Shown: positions 21,916 through 28,694 of the stretch, in pieces
How the letters are laid out: each line of letters opens with the position of its first letter
Position numbering within the stretch: the first letter of the stretch is position 1
Assembly: GCA_019417795.1 (NCBI GenBank)
Contig: DXUR01000006.1
Coordinates: forward strand, 1 to 29,707
Reading direction: 5' to 3'
Source of the DNA: Clostridiales bacterium
GTDB taxonomy: Bacteria > Bacillota_A > Clostridia > Oscillospirales > Oscillospiraceae
Length of the DNA stretch: 29,707 nt
Notes under the pieces: model-generated
The model's input: the letters and a program-made list of their open reading frames with translations, nothing else
What the model was told of the DNA's origin: nothing
Databases searched by the model: none
Made by a program: the position numbers and the translations under genes

Positions 21916-22270
21916 TGCGATTTACCTCCATTTCCACGTCTGCCTGCTGAACCAGCAGTGCATAGTAATTTTTTGTTTTGTAAGGCCGCGTTTTCGGCCG
22001 CTTGAACTTTGCCTCATAGAAGTGCTTTGCCACCACTTCCAGCGGCTGACCATCTTTCTCATACATGGCAAGAAAGAAAAGCGGCAGCATCACTGCCATC
22101 ATGCCAAGTGCAGCAAGACTAAGATTCCCGCTGGATTTAAGCAAAAAGAAAACCGGAACGCCAATCAGCGCACCGGCTCCGAAGCAGAGAATCTGCCGTT
22201 TGGTCAGGTTCATAAATACCTTGGTTTTGACCTTTGAAAGGTCTCGCGGCACAGAAATATAAGATGCCAT
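21878..22270 (-). CDS. prgI: PrgI-family (VirB3-like) membrane protein
   Basis: This 130-residue protein belongs to the PrgI family, the VirB3-like partner that sits just before VirB4 in Gram-positive conjugation systems. It shows YISVPRDLSKVKTKVFMNLT and then KRQILCFGAGALIGVPVFFL (first membrane helix). A second helix follows (LAALGMMAVMLPLFFLAMYE), then the cytoplasmic segment HFYEAKFKRPKTRPYKTKNY that is typical of the family. GGAGG precedes the ATG in a purine-rich leader. The 3' end overlaps the virB4 start by 38 nt. The length is normal. Confidence 0.9.
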   Translation of the reverse strand: MASYISVPRDLSKVKTKVFMNLTKRQILCFGAGALIGVPVFFLLKSSGNLSLAALGMMAVMLPLFFLAMYEKDGQPLEVVAKHFYEAKFKRPKTRPYKTKNYYALLVQQADVEMEVNRIVQNSRKADSEE

Positions 22271-22288
22271 GAATCATTCCTCCTCTCC

Positions 22289-23155
22289 TTAGTGCGCTGC
22301 AAACACGGATTTCGCGAGGCTTCCCGTCTTAAATAGGGTAAATGCCAGCAAAACCGTATAACCCATAACGCCCCAAATGCTGCTGATAATGTTATCCGAA
22401 AAGGACAGGTTCTGAATCAGAACTGCATAGATGCCTACACAGATTATGATAAGAAATCCCTGGAATCCCAGTGCAAACAGGGAGCGCAGATAGTTTTGAC
22501 CGGTATGGCTCTGCTCATGGTTGCCAAAGGTTGCGAACGGGATCGGTGCAAGGCTCACCATGAGATATATTTCCACCATTCGGCCATACACGATGACAAA
22601 GATGATAGCCGACAACGCCAGCATCGTGACCTGAACCACAAAGGTCTGCAAATACAGTCCCAGCAACGGTCCCAAGTCCATTCCTTCCAGTGTAGCCTGC
22701 ATTGCTGTCAGGGTCGCATCACTGACGGACGTACTGCCGGAAATCAGACCGCCGCTTCGAGAGATCACTTGCTGTGCCACATCAAAGACAGCCATCGTGA
22801 TATTGAATGTGTTCGAGATCAGAGTCACTGCCAGAAAGGTCTTAAAGACCCATTTGAAAAATGTCCAGGTCTCGAAATTTGCCAGATTGTTATGCTCGAT
22901 AAGCATCTGGATCAGCTCATAACAGGCGATGAATGTCAGCACCATTCCGGCAATGGGCAGGATCACGGATTCCGAGATGTTGCGGATCATAGAAAAGACC
23001 GCAGGTGAAAAGTTCGCCGGTGTGGTTCCCACATCGCCTGCGATCTGTCCAACCTGCTGGTTGACCGAATCGAACATCCCTGAAAGATTTCCCATGATGC
23101 CGCTGATGATCATGCTCTTGAGCCAATCTGTGATCTGTTCAAGGATACTCTGCAT
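22289..23155 (-). CDS. VirB6/TrbL-like conjugation membrane protein (CD1112 family)
   Basis: This 288-residue polytopic membrane protein begins with an amphipathic helix (SILEQITDWLKSMIISGIMG). A long glycine/asparagine-rich extracytoplasmic part follows, then about five hydrophobic helices (ILPIAGMVLTFIACYELIQ, VFKTFLAVTLISNTF, VTMLALSAIIFVIVYG, FLIIICVGIYAVLI and the last one near VLLAFTLFKTG). The segment MVEIYLMVSLAPIPFATFGN is typical of CD1112-type TrbL/VirB6 proteins. It is the presumed inner-membrane pore of the mating channel. AAAGGAGG lies 6 nt before the ATG, 15 nt after the 32-residue micro-ORF. The length is normal for the family. Confidence 0.9.
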   Translation of the reverse strand: MQSILEQITDWLKSMIISGIMGNLSGMFDSVNQQVGQIAGDVGTTPANFSPAVFSMIRNISESVILPIAGMVLTFIACYELIQMLIEHNNLANFETWTFFKWVFKTFLAVTLISNTFNITMAVFDVAQQVISRSGGLISGSTSVSDATLTAMQATLEGMDLGPLLGLYLQTFVVQVTMLALSAIIFVIVYGRMVEIYLMVSLAPIPFATFGNHEQSHTGQNYLRSLFALGFQGFLIIICVGIYAVLIQNLSFSDNIISSIWGVMGYTVLLAFTLFKTGSLAKSVFAAH

Positions 23156-23170
23156 GAGCCGCCTCCTTTC

Positions 23171-23269
23171 TTACGCAAACACGCCGAACAGCTTCGCCAT
23201 CCGGGACAGAAGCATGAACAGCTGTGAGAAAAGAGACAGTGCCGATGCAGTTGTAGTAAGAAACGCCAT
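23171..23269 (-). CDS. 32-residue hydrophobic micro-ORF
   Basis: This short ORF lies between Maff2 and the TrbL-like gene. ACAGGAGG with an 8-nt spacer precedes ATG 23269. The product starts MAFLTTTASALSLFSQLFML and ends MAKLFGVFA: one amphipathic/hydrophobic helix with two basic residues near the end. Its start MAF resembles Maff2 (MAFFNSAVTVLQ), and its leader carries the third copy of the hairpin module found before both Maff2 genes. It may be a third, degenerated Maff2-like unit or a membrane micro-subunit of the channel. Genes of this size are easily missed by automatic annotation. Confidence 0.6.
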   Translation of the reverse strand: MAFLTTTASALSLFSQLFMLLSRMAKLFGVFA

Positions 23270-23373
23270 AGATTTGTCCTCCTGTAACTTGTCCGGCCTA
23301 TCAGCCGGTGCGATTCTAAACTGCGGTTCTGCGTCATACTTCCAACATGTGCACCTGCCGGAGAGCGCAGAAA

Positions 23374-23430
23374 ATAGCCAGCTGCGGAGATTGCCTGCAC
23401 CTGACTATGTAACAGGCAGCTTTCGCCGCC
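23374..23430 (-). promoter_or_regulatory. Leader hairpin module C (before the micro-ORF)
   Basis: Minus strand: GGCGGC, loop, GCTGCC (23415-23430), then TGTTACATAG and the hairpin ATAGTCAG...CTGGCTAT (23374-23408) followed by TTTTC. The fifth pair of the second hairpin is U-G only in minus-strand RNA. Sequence downstream (GCAGGTGCACATG) matches modules A and B. This is a diverged third copy. Confidence 0.65.
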
Positions 23431-23461
23431 CGGTCGGAATCTTCGCTCCGACAGTTTTCGC

Positions 23462-23677
23462 TTAACCGAACAGACCAGAAAGCAGCGGCACCAGAGTCGT
23501 GCCGATCAGTGCCACGCCGCCGCCAGCCATCAGCTGTTTCATACCCTGAGACTTGGCACCAGGGTTGTCGTTGCCGTAGCCTTCCAGCAGGTTGATTGCT
23601 CCCCAGATGCCGAGACCGGCACCCAGTGCGATAACGAGGGTCTGAAGAACGGTTACTGCGCTGTTGAAAAATGCCAT
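23462..23677 (-). CDS. Maff2-family mobile element membrane protein, copy B
   Basis: This 71-residue protein starts MAFFNSAVTVLQTLVIALGA and has two hydrophobic helices (TLVIALGAGLGIWGAINLL and LMAGGGVALIGTTLVPLLSG). They are joined by a polar loop (EGYGNDNPGAKSQGMKQ). This is the Maff2 family, which lies between the VirD4 and TrbL-like genes and resembles VirB2/TrbC-like small pilin-type subunits in shape; pilin function is an inference. ATG 23677 follows AAGGAGG with a 9-nt spacer; the longer open frame upstream is leader. Its protein is identical to copy A despite about 11 synonymous changes, so both copies seem to be under selection. Confidence 0.9.
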   Translation of the reverse strand: MAFFNSAVTVLQTLVIALGAGLGIWGAINLLEGYGNDNPGAKSQGMKQLMAGGGVALIGTTLVPLLSGLFG

Positions 23678-23702
23678 AAATGTGTACCTCCTTGTACAAT
23701 GC

Positions 23703-23828
23703 GCCCTTACGGGCTGATGAATAGTGAATATCCCCCTGCATGTGCACCTGCAAAAGGGCAAAAAAATAGCCAGGTCTCCAATTCCAATCAGAAACCTGGC
23801 TATGTAAAAGGGCGGCTCACCGCCGCCC
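23703..23828 (-). promoter_or_regulatory. Leader hairpin module B (before Maff2 copy B)
   Basis: Minus strand order: GGGCGGC...GCCGCCC (23810-23828), TTTTACATAGCC, then the stem ATAGCCAGGTTT with AGACCTGGCTAT (23766-23803, 12 pairs including one U-G) followed by seven Ts. About 60 nt later comes GCCC-GTAA-GGGC (23703-23714), then the Maff2 Shine-Dalgarno sequence. The second hairpin plus T run is a good intrinsic terminator placed before a gene rather than after the operon. Confidence 0.8.
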
Positions 23829-23860
23829 TCATCAGAATTCCAACCTCGTATGCTTTCTGT

Positions 23861-24076
23861 TTAACCAAAAAGTCCAGAAAGCAGCGGCACCAGAGTCGTG
23901 CCAATCAGTGCCACGCCGCCGCCAGCCATCAGCTGCTTCATTCCCTGAGACTTTGCACCAGGGTTGTCGTTGCCGTAACCCTCCAGCAGGTTGATCGCTC
24001 CCCAGATGCCGAGGCCGGCACCCAGTGCGATAACGAGGGTCTGAAGAACGGTTACTGCGCTGTTGAAAAATGCCAT
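23861..24076 (-). CDS. Maff2-family mobile element membrane protein, copy A
   Basis: This gene encodes the same 71-residue protein as the gene at 23462-23677, from the same AAGGAGG leader with a 9-nt spacer. It is the copy nearer the coupling-protein gene and would be transcribed first. Two membrane helices flank a glycine- and asparagine-rich loop. The usual elements of this kind carry one Maff2 gene, so the second copy may raise dosage of a structural subunit. Compared with copy B, it is preceded by a leader whose second hairpin is longer (12 Watson-Crick pairs) but lacks a full T run, so attenuation may differ between the two. Confidence 0.9.
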   Translation of the reverse strand: MAFFNSAVTVLQTLVIALGAGLGIWGAINLLEGYGNDNPGAKSQGMKQLMAGGGVALIGTTLVPLLSGLFG

Positions 24077-24101
24077 AAATGTGTACCTCCTTGTACAATG
24101 C

Positions 24102-24228
24102 GCCCTTACGGGCTGATGAATAGTGAATATCCCCCTGCATGTGCACCTGCAAATGGGCAAACATATAGCCAGATTTCCAATCCCAATCAGAAATCTGGCT
24201 ATGTAAAGAGGCGGCAGCTCGCCGCCTC
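24102..24228 (-). promoter_or_regulatory. Leader hairpin module A (before Maff2 copy A)
   Basis: Minus strand: GAGGCGGC...GCCGCCTC (24208-24228), TTTACATAGCC, then ATAGCCAGATTT paired perfectly with AAATCTGGCTAT (24165-24202), followed by ATGTTTG instead of a T run. GCCC-GTAA-GGGC lies at 24102-24113. Relative to module B one A-U pair is G-C and one U-A pair is U-G, a covariation pattern that supports an RNA structure on this strand. Confidence 0.78.
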
Positions 24229-24282
24229 TTCTTATTCTGTTGCCAGCAGCGCACCCATGACATCTTCGCCGTCAGAGCAACC

Positions 24283-26040
24283 TTACTTGGCATGATCTGC
24301 GTCAACCACTTCGTACTTATCACCGGGCTTGAGCTTCAGCCGATGATCGAGAAACGCCTCGATGCTGAACGTGTTTTTCTTATCAGCACCGGCAGTGAGC
24401 TTGTAGTTCGGATGCTGGGTCAGATCGTATTTATCTGACTTGAACGGTCTGACACCGCGCAGCTGCAAAATGCACTTTCCGCCATCCAGCACAGCCAGTT
24501 CATCCACCGAAGCCAGGTCATGCCCAACCTTTTGGTAATTGGTGCCGTAAGATGGGCTATTGCCTCTGGTATCGGAAGTGTTGTACAGATCAATCGTTTC
24601 TTTTCCCAGTGCCTGATTCAGCTCTTTTAGCGTAGTCGGCTCCGAACCGCCAAGGAAAATACGAGAATCCATATTGCCGATGATGGTATCGGCATTGTCC
24701 TTGTAGATTGCCTTCAACTGGCTCTGTGCCTGAAGCACCAGACACGCCGAGATTTCTCTTGATCGGATGGTGGCTACCAGCTTTTCCAGATTCGGAATCT
24801 GACCAATGTTCGCACACTCATCAATCAGGCAGCGCACATGCACCGGCAGTCTGCCGCCGTAAACATCATCCGCTTTTTCGCACAGCAGGTTAAACAGCTG
24901 TGTGTAAATCATGGAAATCAGGAAATTAAAAGTCGGGTCTGTATCGCTCATAATGAGGAACAGAGCCGTTTTCTTATCTCCCACCGTATCCAGCGACAGC
25001 TCATCGTACATAGTGATATCACGGACTTCCTCAATATCGAAGGGAGCAAGACGTGCGCCGCAGCTCACCAGAATCGACTTTAAGGTCTTGCCCGCCGCCA
25101 GCTTGAACTTGGCATATTGGCGGACAGCAAAGTGGTTCGGTTTTTTCTTTTTCAGAGCTTCAAACATCTGATCCACTGGATTCTGAAAGGTTTCATCATC
25201 CTCGCGTACTTCCATCGCATTCAGGAATTCAATCAGCGTTGCAAAGTTCTGCTCTTCCAGCGGTGCCTCATAGTGGATATAACCAATCAAAGCACAATAC
25301 AGCAAGGTCTCTGCCTTCGTCCAGAATTCGTCACCGGCCTTGCCGTCCCCTTTGGTGTTGGCAATGAGGGTTGTGGTCAGCTTCAAAATATCCTTTTCGC
25401 TGTGAATATACGCGAAGGGATTATAATGCATCGACTTTCTGAAATTGATAGTATTGAAAATCCGGATACTGTATCCGTTCTTCAAAAGGGCTTGGCCGCA
25501 GTCGATTACGATATCGCCTTTCGGGTCAGTGACCACATAGGAACTGTGGCATTGTAAAAGATTGGGTTTAAGCCAAAACCGGGTCTTGCCGCTGCCGGAG
25601 CCGCCCACCACCAGCACGTTTTTGTTTCGGGCATTTGCCGGATTCTTCGGGCGGTTGCCCATCATCAGCCGCTCCGTCCGGGTCAGAATCACATTGTTTG
25701 CAAACACTGGATCTTCAAACGGTTCGATGTCTTTCTGCGTACCCCAACGAGCAGAGCCATACTCCATGCCATGGCGATATTTCTTGGCATTTTTGCCTTT
25801 CAGGTACACAGCAAGCCGCAAACCCGCTCCGCAGCACACACCAATCAGCAAATCCATCGGATGCAGACTTGGCATCGGGTTGGAAAATGCTGCACCCAGG
25901 GCAGAAAGAAAGCCGAGGAGCTTTTCAGACATGTCTGCGCCCTCGGCAATTCTCCACGCTTCTCCCAGATTGGTACATACAAGACCGGCAATGAAGTACG
26001 GTAGGTTCAGGAGCAGCTGCTTCTTTGTCTTATTACTCAT
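24283..26040 (-). CDS. virD4: VirD4-like type IV coupling protein
   Basis: This 585-residue membrane ATPase docks the relaxase-DNA complex to the secretion channel. Hydrophobic segments lie at ~8-25, 42-55 and 62-80. The cytoplasmic part starts GMEYGSARWG, with Walker A GGSGSGKT (146-153) then FWLKPNLLQ, VVTDPKGD, Walker B in VRCLIDECANIG, and the conserved LVLQAQSQLKAIY. The C-terminus is VDADHAK. Its ATG overlaps the pcfB stop (ATGA), with AGGAG 8 nt upstream, so it is coupled to PcfB, its usual partner. The start and length fit the family. Confidence 0.95.
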   Translation of the reverse strand: MSNKTKKQLLLNLPYFIAGLVCTNLGEAWRIAEGADMSEKLLGFLSALGAAFSNPMPSLHPMDLLIGVCCGAGLRLAVYLKGKNAKKYRHGMEYGSARWGTQKDIEPFEDPVFANNVILTRTERLMMGNRPKNPANARNKNVLVVGGSGSGKTRFWLKPNLLQCHSSYVVTDPKGDIVIDCGQALLKNGYSIRIFNTINFRKSMHYNPFAYIHSEKDILKLTTTLIANTKGDGKAGDEFWTKAETLLYCALIGYIHYEAPLEEQNFATLIEFLNAMEVREDDETFQNPVDQMFEALKKKKPNHFAVRQYAKFKLAAGKTLKSILVSCGARLAPFDIEEVRDITMYDELSLDTVGDKKTALFLIMSDTDPTFNFLISMIYTQLFNLLCEKADDVYGGRLPVHVRCLIDECANIGQIPNLEKLVATIRSREISACLVLQAQSQLKAIYKDNADTIIGNMDSRIFLGGSEPTTLKELNQALGKETIDLYNTSDTRGNSPSYGTNYQKVGHDLASVDELAVLDGGKCILQLRGVRPFKSDKYDLTQHPNYKLTAGADKKNTFSIEAFLDHRLKLKPGDKYEVVDADHAK

Positions 26041-26519
26041 AGATCACGCTCCTGACTTTTGTGGCGAACCTTATCCGGAAGAATTGCAGCAACCAGCTCT
26101 TTGAGCTTGTTAAGCTGCTCCAGAACACTCGGTTTTTCCTTTGTTTTCAGCTTTCGGTTGGTGAATTCCTCAAAAGCGGAAGTCAGTGCATCCGCATCCT
26201 TCGCCTTAAAGAACACCGTGTACTTGGGTGGCATTACATTTTGGTCTTTCGTAATGGCATAATCCACACCATATTTCCGTGCCACCTGTTCAAAGCCTTT
26301 CAAATCCGTTTTCTCAATGGGGATACTGCTGACTCCCTGATTCTGACCGATCAGTTCTTTGATGCTCTGCTTTCCAACCGGCAGCTGCGCTGTTTTCTGA
26401 GCCACCTTTGCCTGATGGTGCCGTTTCCACGCATTATAGCCATTCACGATGGTGCGAAAGGTCAATTTCGTGGTGCTGATTGCCAGATTGACGGTACGAT
26501 TTTCAACTTCTTCCTGCAT
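26037..26519 (-). CDS. pcfB: PcfB/DUF3801 relaxosome docking protein
   Basis: This 160-residue soluble protein belongs to the PcfB (DUF3801) family, which binds the coupling protein next door. The N-terminus MQEEVENRTVNLAISTTKLT and the core KGFEQVARKYGVDYAITKDQ, followed by PPKYTVFFKAKDADALTSAF, are family hallmarks. A basic tail (KLKTKEKPSVLEQLNKLKEL) follows. AAGGAGG precedes the ATG with a 9-nt spacer, 18 nt after the DUF3846 gene. Its stop overlaps the virD4 start. No membrane segment is present. Confidence 0.93.
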   Translation of the reverse strand: MQEEVENRTVNLAISTTKLTFRTIVNGYNAWKRHHQAKVAQKTAQLPVGKQSIKELIGQNQGVSSIPIEKTDLKGFEQVARKYGVDYAITKDQNVMPPKYTVFFKAKDADALTSAFEEFTNRKLKTKEKPSVLEQLNKLKELVAAILPDKVRHKSQERDL

Positions 26520-26537
26520 GAATCTCCGCCTCCTTCC

Positions 26538-27173
26538 TTACAAACTGTCCCGGTCCGGTGCAGGTTTGCTCTTTTCTTGGGGCTTTGCAGCCTTTTCCTC
26601 CATCTTCTTCACCATGTCATCCGGAACCGGAATCGCCATGATGCTGCGACCCATACGAACGAACATCTGGGGCTGATGGAACTTTTCCTCAAATTTCTGC
26701 ATCTGCTCCGAAGTCAGAGAACCAAAGTCATCCTCTGTCAGCCCTACCACCAGAAAATCACCGGCATAAATGTCCTGCATATCCCCGTCTTCGGTGTAAA
26801 TCGCACGGTTCAGCGGCAGACCATTGATTTTGCCGGATTCATTCAGAATAATGGCCACTTCATCCTCAAATGGATAGGTGACTTCAATATCGCCGCCGAC
26901 CATGGCCTGCAAATCTTCCAGCTCCGTGCCAACACTGATTTTCTTCGGATAGGCATTGGGCTGTACCAGCAGCACATCCATTGTCCTGGTCTCTGCCAAT
27001 TCATGTTCTCCCACGGTCTTGAAATCCACACCGGTGAAATCGCCGGAATCCAGAACATAGTCCTGATTGTTCCACGCCTGCGTCACCATGCGTTCCGCAT
27101 CTTCCTGTGAGGCAGCTTCCACGGAAACCTTTCTCTGGAGAGTCTCTGTAATCTCCACATCAAATTTCTTCAT
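26538..27173 (-). CDS. DpnD/PcfM-like plus DUF3846 protein
   Basis: This 211-residue protein has two parts. Residues 1-50 (MKKFDVEITETLQRKVSVEA, then EDAERMVTQAWNNQDYVLD) match the DpnD/PcfM-like small domain, which occurs in conjugative plasmids and ICEs. Residues ~63-170 are a DUF3846 domain: DVLLVQPNAYPKKISVGTE, GGDIEVTYPFEDEVAIILNE, GLPLNRAIYTEDGD and GDFLVVGL. The C-terminus is Lys/Pro-rich. The function is unknown. AAGGAGG lies 5 nt before the ATG and overlaps the stop of the preceding gene. The fusion of the two domains in one chain is common in this family. Confidence 0.85.
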   Translation of the reverse strand: MKKFDVEITETLQRKVSVEAASQEDAERMVTQAWNNQDYVLDSGDFTGVDFKTVGEHELAETRTMDVLLVQPNAYPKKISVGTELEDLQAMVGGDIEVTYPFEDEVAIILNESGKINGLPLNRAIYTEDGDMQDIYAGDFLVVGLTEDDFGSLTSEQMQKFEEKFHQPQMFVRMGRSIMAIPVPDDMVKKMEEKAAKPQEKSKPAPDRDSL

Positions 27174-27183
27174 AGGCGCCTCC

Positions 27184-27690
27184 TTAGATCAGGCGCAGTG
27201 CCGGAACCAACTCGCCGCCAATGGAAACCACCGTCAGGTTCTCGTTCACATAGTCGATGGTACGTTCCAGCGTAAACAGATTGATGCTGCATTCGTTGCC
27301 GTTCTGGTCGATTTCCGAAACCTCCGCAGCTCCCAACAGATAGCGGGTTCTGTCAGTCTCGATCACATCGCTCTTATCATAATGGAGAAGCAGTTCCCCA
27401 TCTGCCACCAGATCAGCCTCCATCTCATCGTAAACATCCTCAAAGATGTCTCGACTGCCAGCCTCGGTCAGAAGTTCGCCGCCAGTCCCCGGCAGGATCA
27501 CCATCACAATACGCTCCTTCGGGTGATCTTCACGGATTGCCTCCAGCATCACCCAGTTATGAAGCATCGCAATGGACTTCTCAAACTTGGGATCATCCAT
27601 CGGATTCGGCTGCGATGCACCGTTCGGGCAGTCCTTACAGTCCATGCTGCACACTGCGTTGTTCTGATTCTTCTTAAAGTTCATCATCAT
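27184..27690 (-). CDS. Conserved hypothetical ICE protein with N-terminal Cys cluster
   Basis: This 168-residue protein, whose family I do not recognise, begins MMMNFKKNQNNAVCSMDCKD. Cysteines at 14, 18 and 21 could bind metal. The rest is an acidic alpha/beta protein (VMLEAIREDHPKERIVMVIL, then EDVYDEMEADLVADGELLLH, TRYLLGAAEVSEID). ATG 27690 is chosen over the 43 upstream in-frame codons, which overlap parB: AAGGAG lies 6 nt upstream. The gene lies between parB and the DUF3846 gene, so it belongs to the replication/partition part of the operon. No membrane segment is seen. Confidence 0.78.
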   Translation of the reverse strand: MMMNFKKNQNNAVCSMDCKDCPNGASQPNPMDDPKFEKSIAMLHNWVMLEAIREDHPKERIVMVILPGTGGELLTEAGSRDIFEDVYDEMEADLVADGELLLHYDKSDVIETDRTRYLLGAAEVSEIDQNGNECSINLFTLERTIDYVNENLTVVSIGGELVPALRLI

Positions 27691-27703
27691 AAAAATCTCC
27701 TTC

Positions 27704-28615
27704 TCATCGTTCCATATCTCGTTGTTTACTTCGCTGCCACTTTTCCAGCAGCCGGATAATCGTGTCCTGCATCTGCTTCGGCGTATAGGATTTCGGGAAA
27801 TACTTCCGAAGAACCTCATTTTTAATCGTCACATGGTCAAGCTCATCCTTTTTGATTTCATTCATCACTTCACACATGGCATCCAATGTGCAGCCGCCCT
27901 CCTGCGAGAGTTTTTTCAGCCGCTGCGCCTGCGACAGGGATGGAGATGCCTGTGCATAGTCCATTGCCTCCAGAAATTCTTTCTGTTCAGACGGTTTCAG
28001 ATAAGACAGCTCTACCGCCGGATTGAAGGCGATTTTCTTCTCATCCACCATATCCAGAATTTCAGGAATCAGGTTTGTAAGGCGGATATATCGCTTTACT
28101 TGGGATTTACTGTCACCAGCTTCTTCAGCTACAACCTGAGCTGCCCACGACTTCGGCCCAACTTGGGCCGAAGTTAAATCTCCGCGTTCCCCCTGATGCT
28201 TCATTGCCTCCAACTTCATCTTGTAGGAAAACGCTCTCTCACTGGGAAGGATATTTTCCCGCTGCAAGTTGCTGTCCACCATAAAGATGATTGCCGCATC
28301 ATCATCCATTTCCTTAACGATGACCGGCACTGTCTCCAAACCTGCCAGCTGCGCCGCATGAAGTCTGCGGTGTCCCGAAAGGATTTCGTATCCGCCTTCC
28401 GGGTCCGGTCGGACAATCAGCGGTGATACCACACCGATCTGCTTGATGCTCTCCACGGTCTGTGCCATCAGCTCATCGTCCAGCACCTTAAAGGGATGCC
28501 CTTCAAAGGGATGCAGGTCTGAAAGCGGCATCTCCGTCCACTGCTCCTTAGCCGCAGCGTCGGCAGCTGAGCCACTGCGGTTTTCTGTTGTAATACTGGT
28601 TTTTGCTTTTGCCAT
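27704..28615 (-). CDS. parB: ParB/Spo0J-family partition protein
   Basis: This 303-residue protein has the ParB N-terminal CTPase-like domain (LHPFEGHPFKVLDDELM; VVSPLIVRPDPEGGYEILSG; GHRRLHAAQLAG) and the arginine-rich box 2 NLQRENILPSERAFSYKMKL. A helix-turn-helix follows (AAQVVAEEAGDSKSQVKRYI), then a C-terminal dimer region. It probably segregates the excised circle or supports its replication; no ParA is in the window. AAGGAGG lies 9 nt before the ATG, inside a small overlapping ORF. A perfect 25-bp palindrome lies in its own coding sequence at 28151-28175. The length is normal for ICE ParB proteins. Confidence 0.93.
   Translation of the reverse strand: MAKAKTSITTENRSGSAADAAAKEQWTEMPLSDLHPFEGHPFKVLDDELMAQTVESIKQIGVVSPLIVRPDPEGGYEILSGHRRLHAAQLAGLETVPVIVKEMDDDAAIIFMVDSNLQRENILPSERAFSYKMKLEAMKHQGERGDLTSAQVGPKSWAAQVVAEEAGDSKSQVKRYIRLTNLIPEILDMVDEKKIAFNPAVELSYLKPSEQKEFLEAMDYAQASPSLSQAQRLKKLSQEGGCTLDAMCEVMNEIKKDELDHVTIKNEVLRKYFPKSYTPKQMQDTIIRLLEKWQRSKQRDMER
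28151..28175. repeat. Perfect 25-bp palindrome inside parB
   Basis: ACTTCGGCCCAA, one central C, then TTGGGCCGAAGT: both 12-nt arms match perfectly. It lies in codons for the stretch TSAQVGPKS just before the ParB helix-turn-helix. It is not the standard chromosomal parS sequence. It could be a ParB-binding site, an RNA hairpin or chance under codon constraint. Confidence 0.7.
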
Positions 28616-28694
28616 TCAGCTTCTTAACCTCCTTCCAGCGGTGATAGATGTCATTCTTACCTGCGAAAAACGCCTTTTTTGCCTTGCACTTCAT
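28548..28694 (-). CDS. Possible 48-residue basic ORF between dnaC and parB
   Basis: An ATG overlapping the dnaC stop (ATGA) with AAGGAGG 10 nt upstream opens a 48-codon frame. It begins MKCKAKKAFFAGKNDIYHRW and ends PQWLSCRRCG. It overlaps the first 68 nt of parB in another frame. The product is strongly basic with four cysteines. It may be a real coupled leader-type gene, or only the way the ribosome is carried across the 76-nt gap to parB. No family was recognised. Confidence 0.35.
   Translation of the reverse strand: MKCKAKKAFFAGKNDIYHRWKEVKKLNGKSKNQYYNRKPQWLSCRRCG

Larger units (their letters stand above)
23461..24229 (-). repeat. Tandem duplication of the leader-plus-Maff2 unit
   Basis: Two units of about 370 bp (23461-23830 and 23860-24229) repeat with a 399-bp offset. 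Each has the hairpin leader followed by a Maff2 gene. The coding parts differ at about 11 of 216 positions, all synonymous. The leaders differ mainly in hairpin arms, where pairing is kept. Confidence 0.88.

Noticed and set aside
23110..23400. Minus-strand 96-codon frame covering the micro-ORF and the TrbL-like start
   Set aside because: It crosses the leader hairpins and overlaps two better supported genes in another frame; no start signal.
27691..27819. Upstream extension of the 168-residue gene into parB
   Set aside because: The added 43 residues overlap parB and the internal ATG has an AAGGAG at good spacing.
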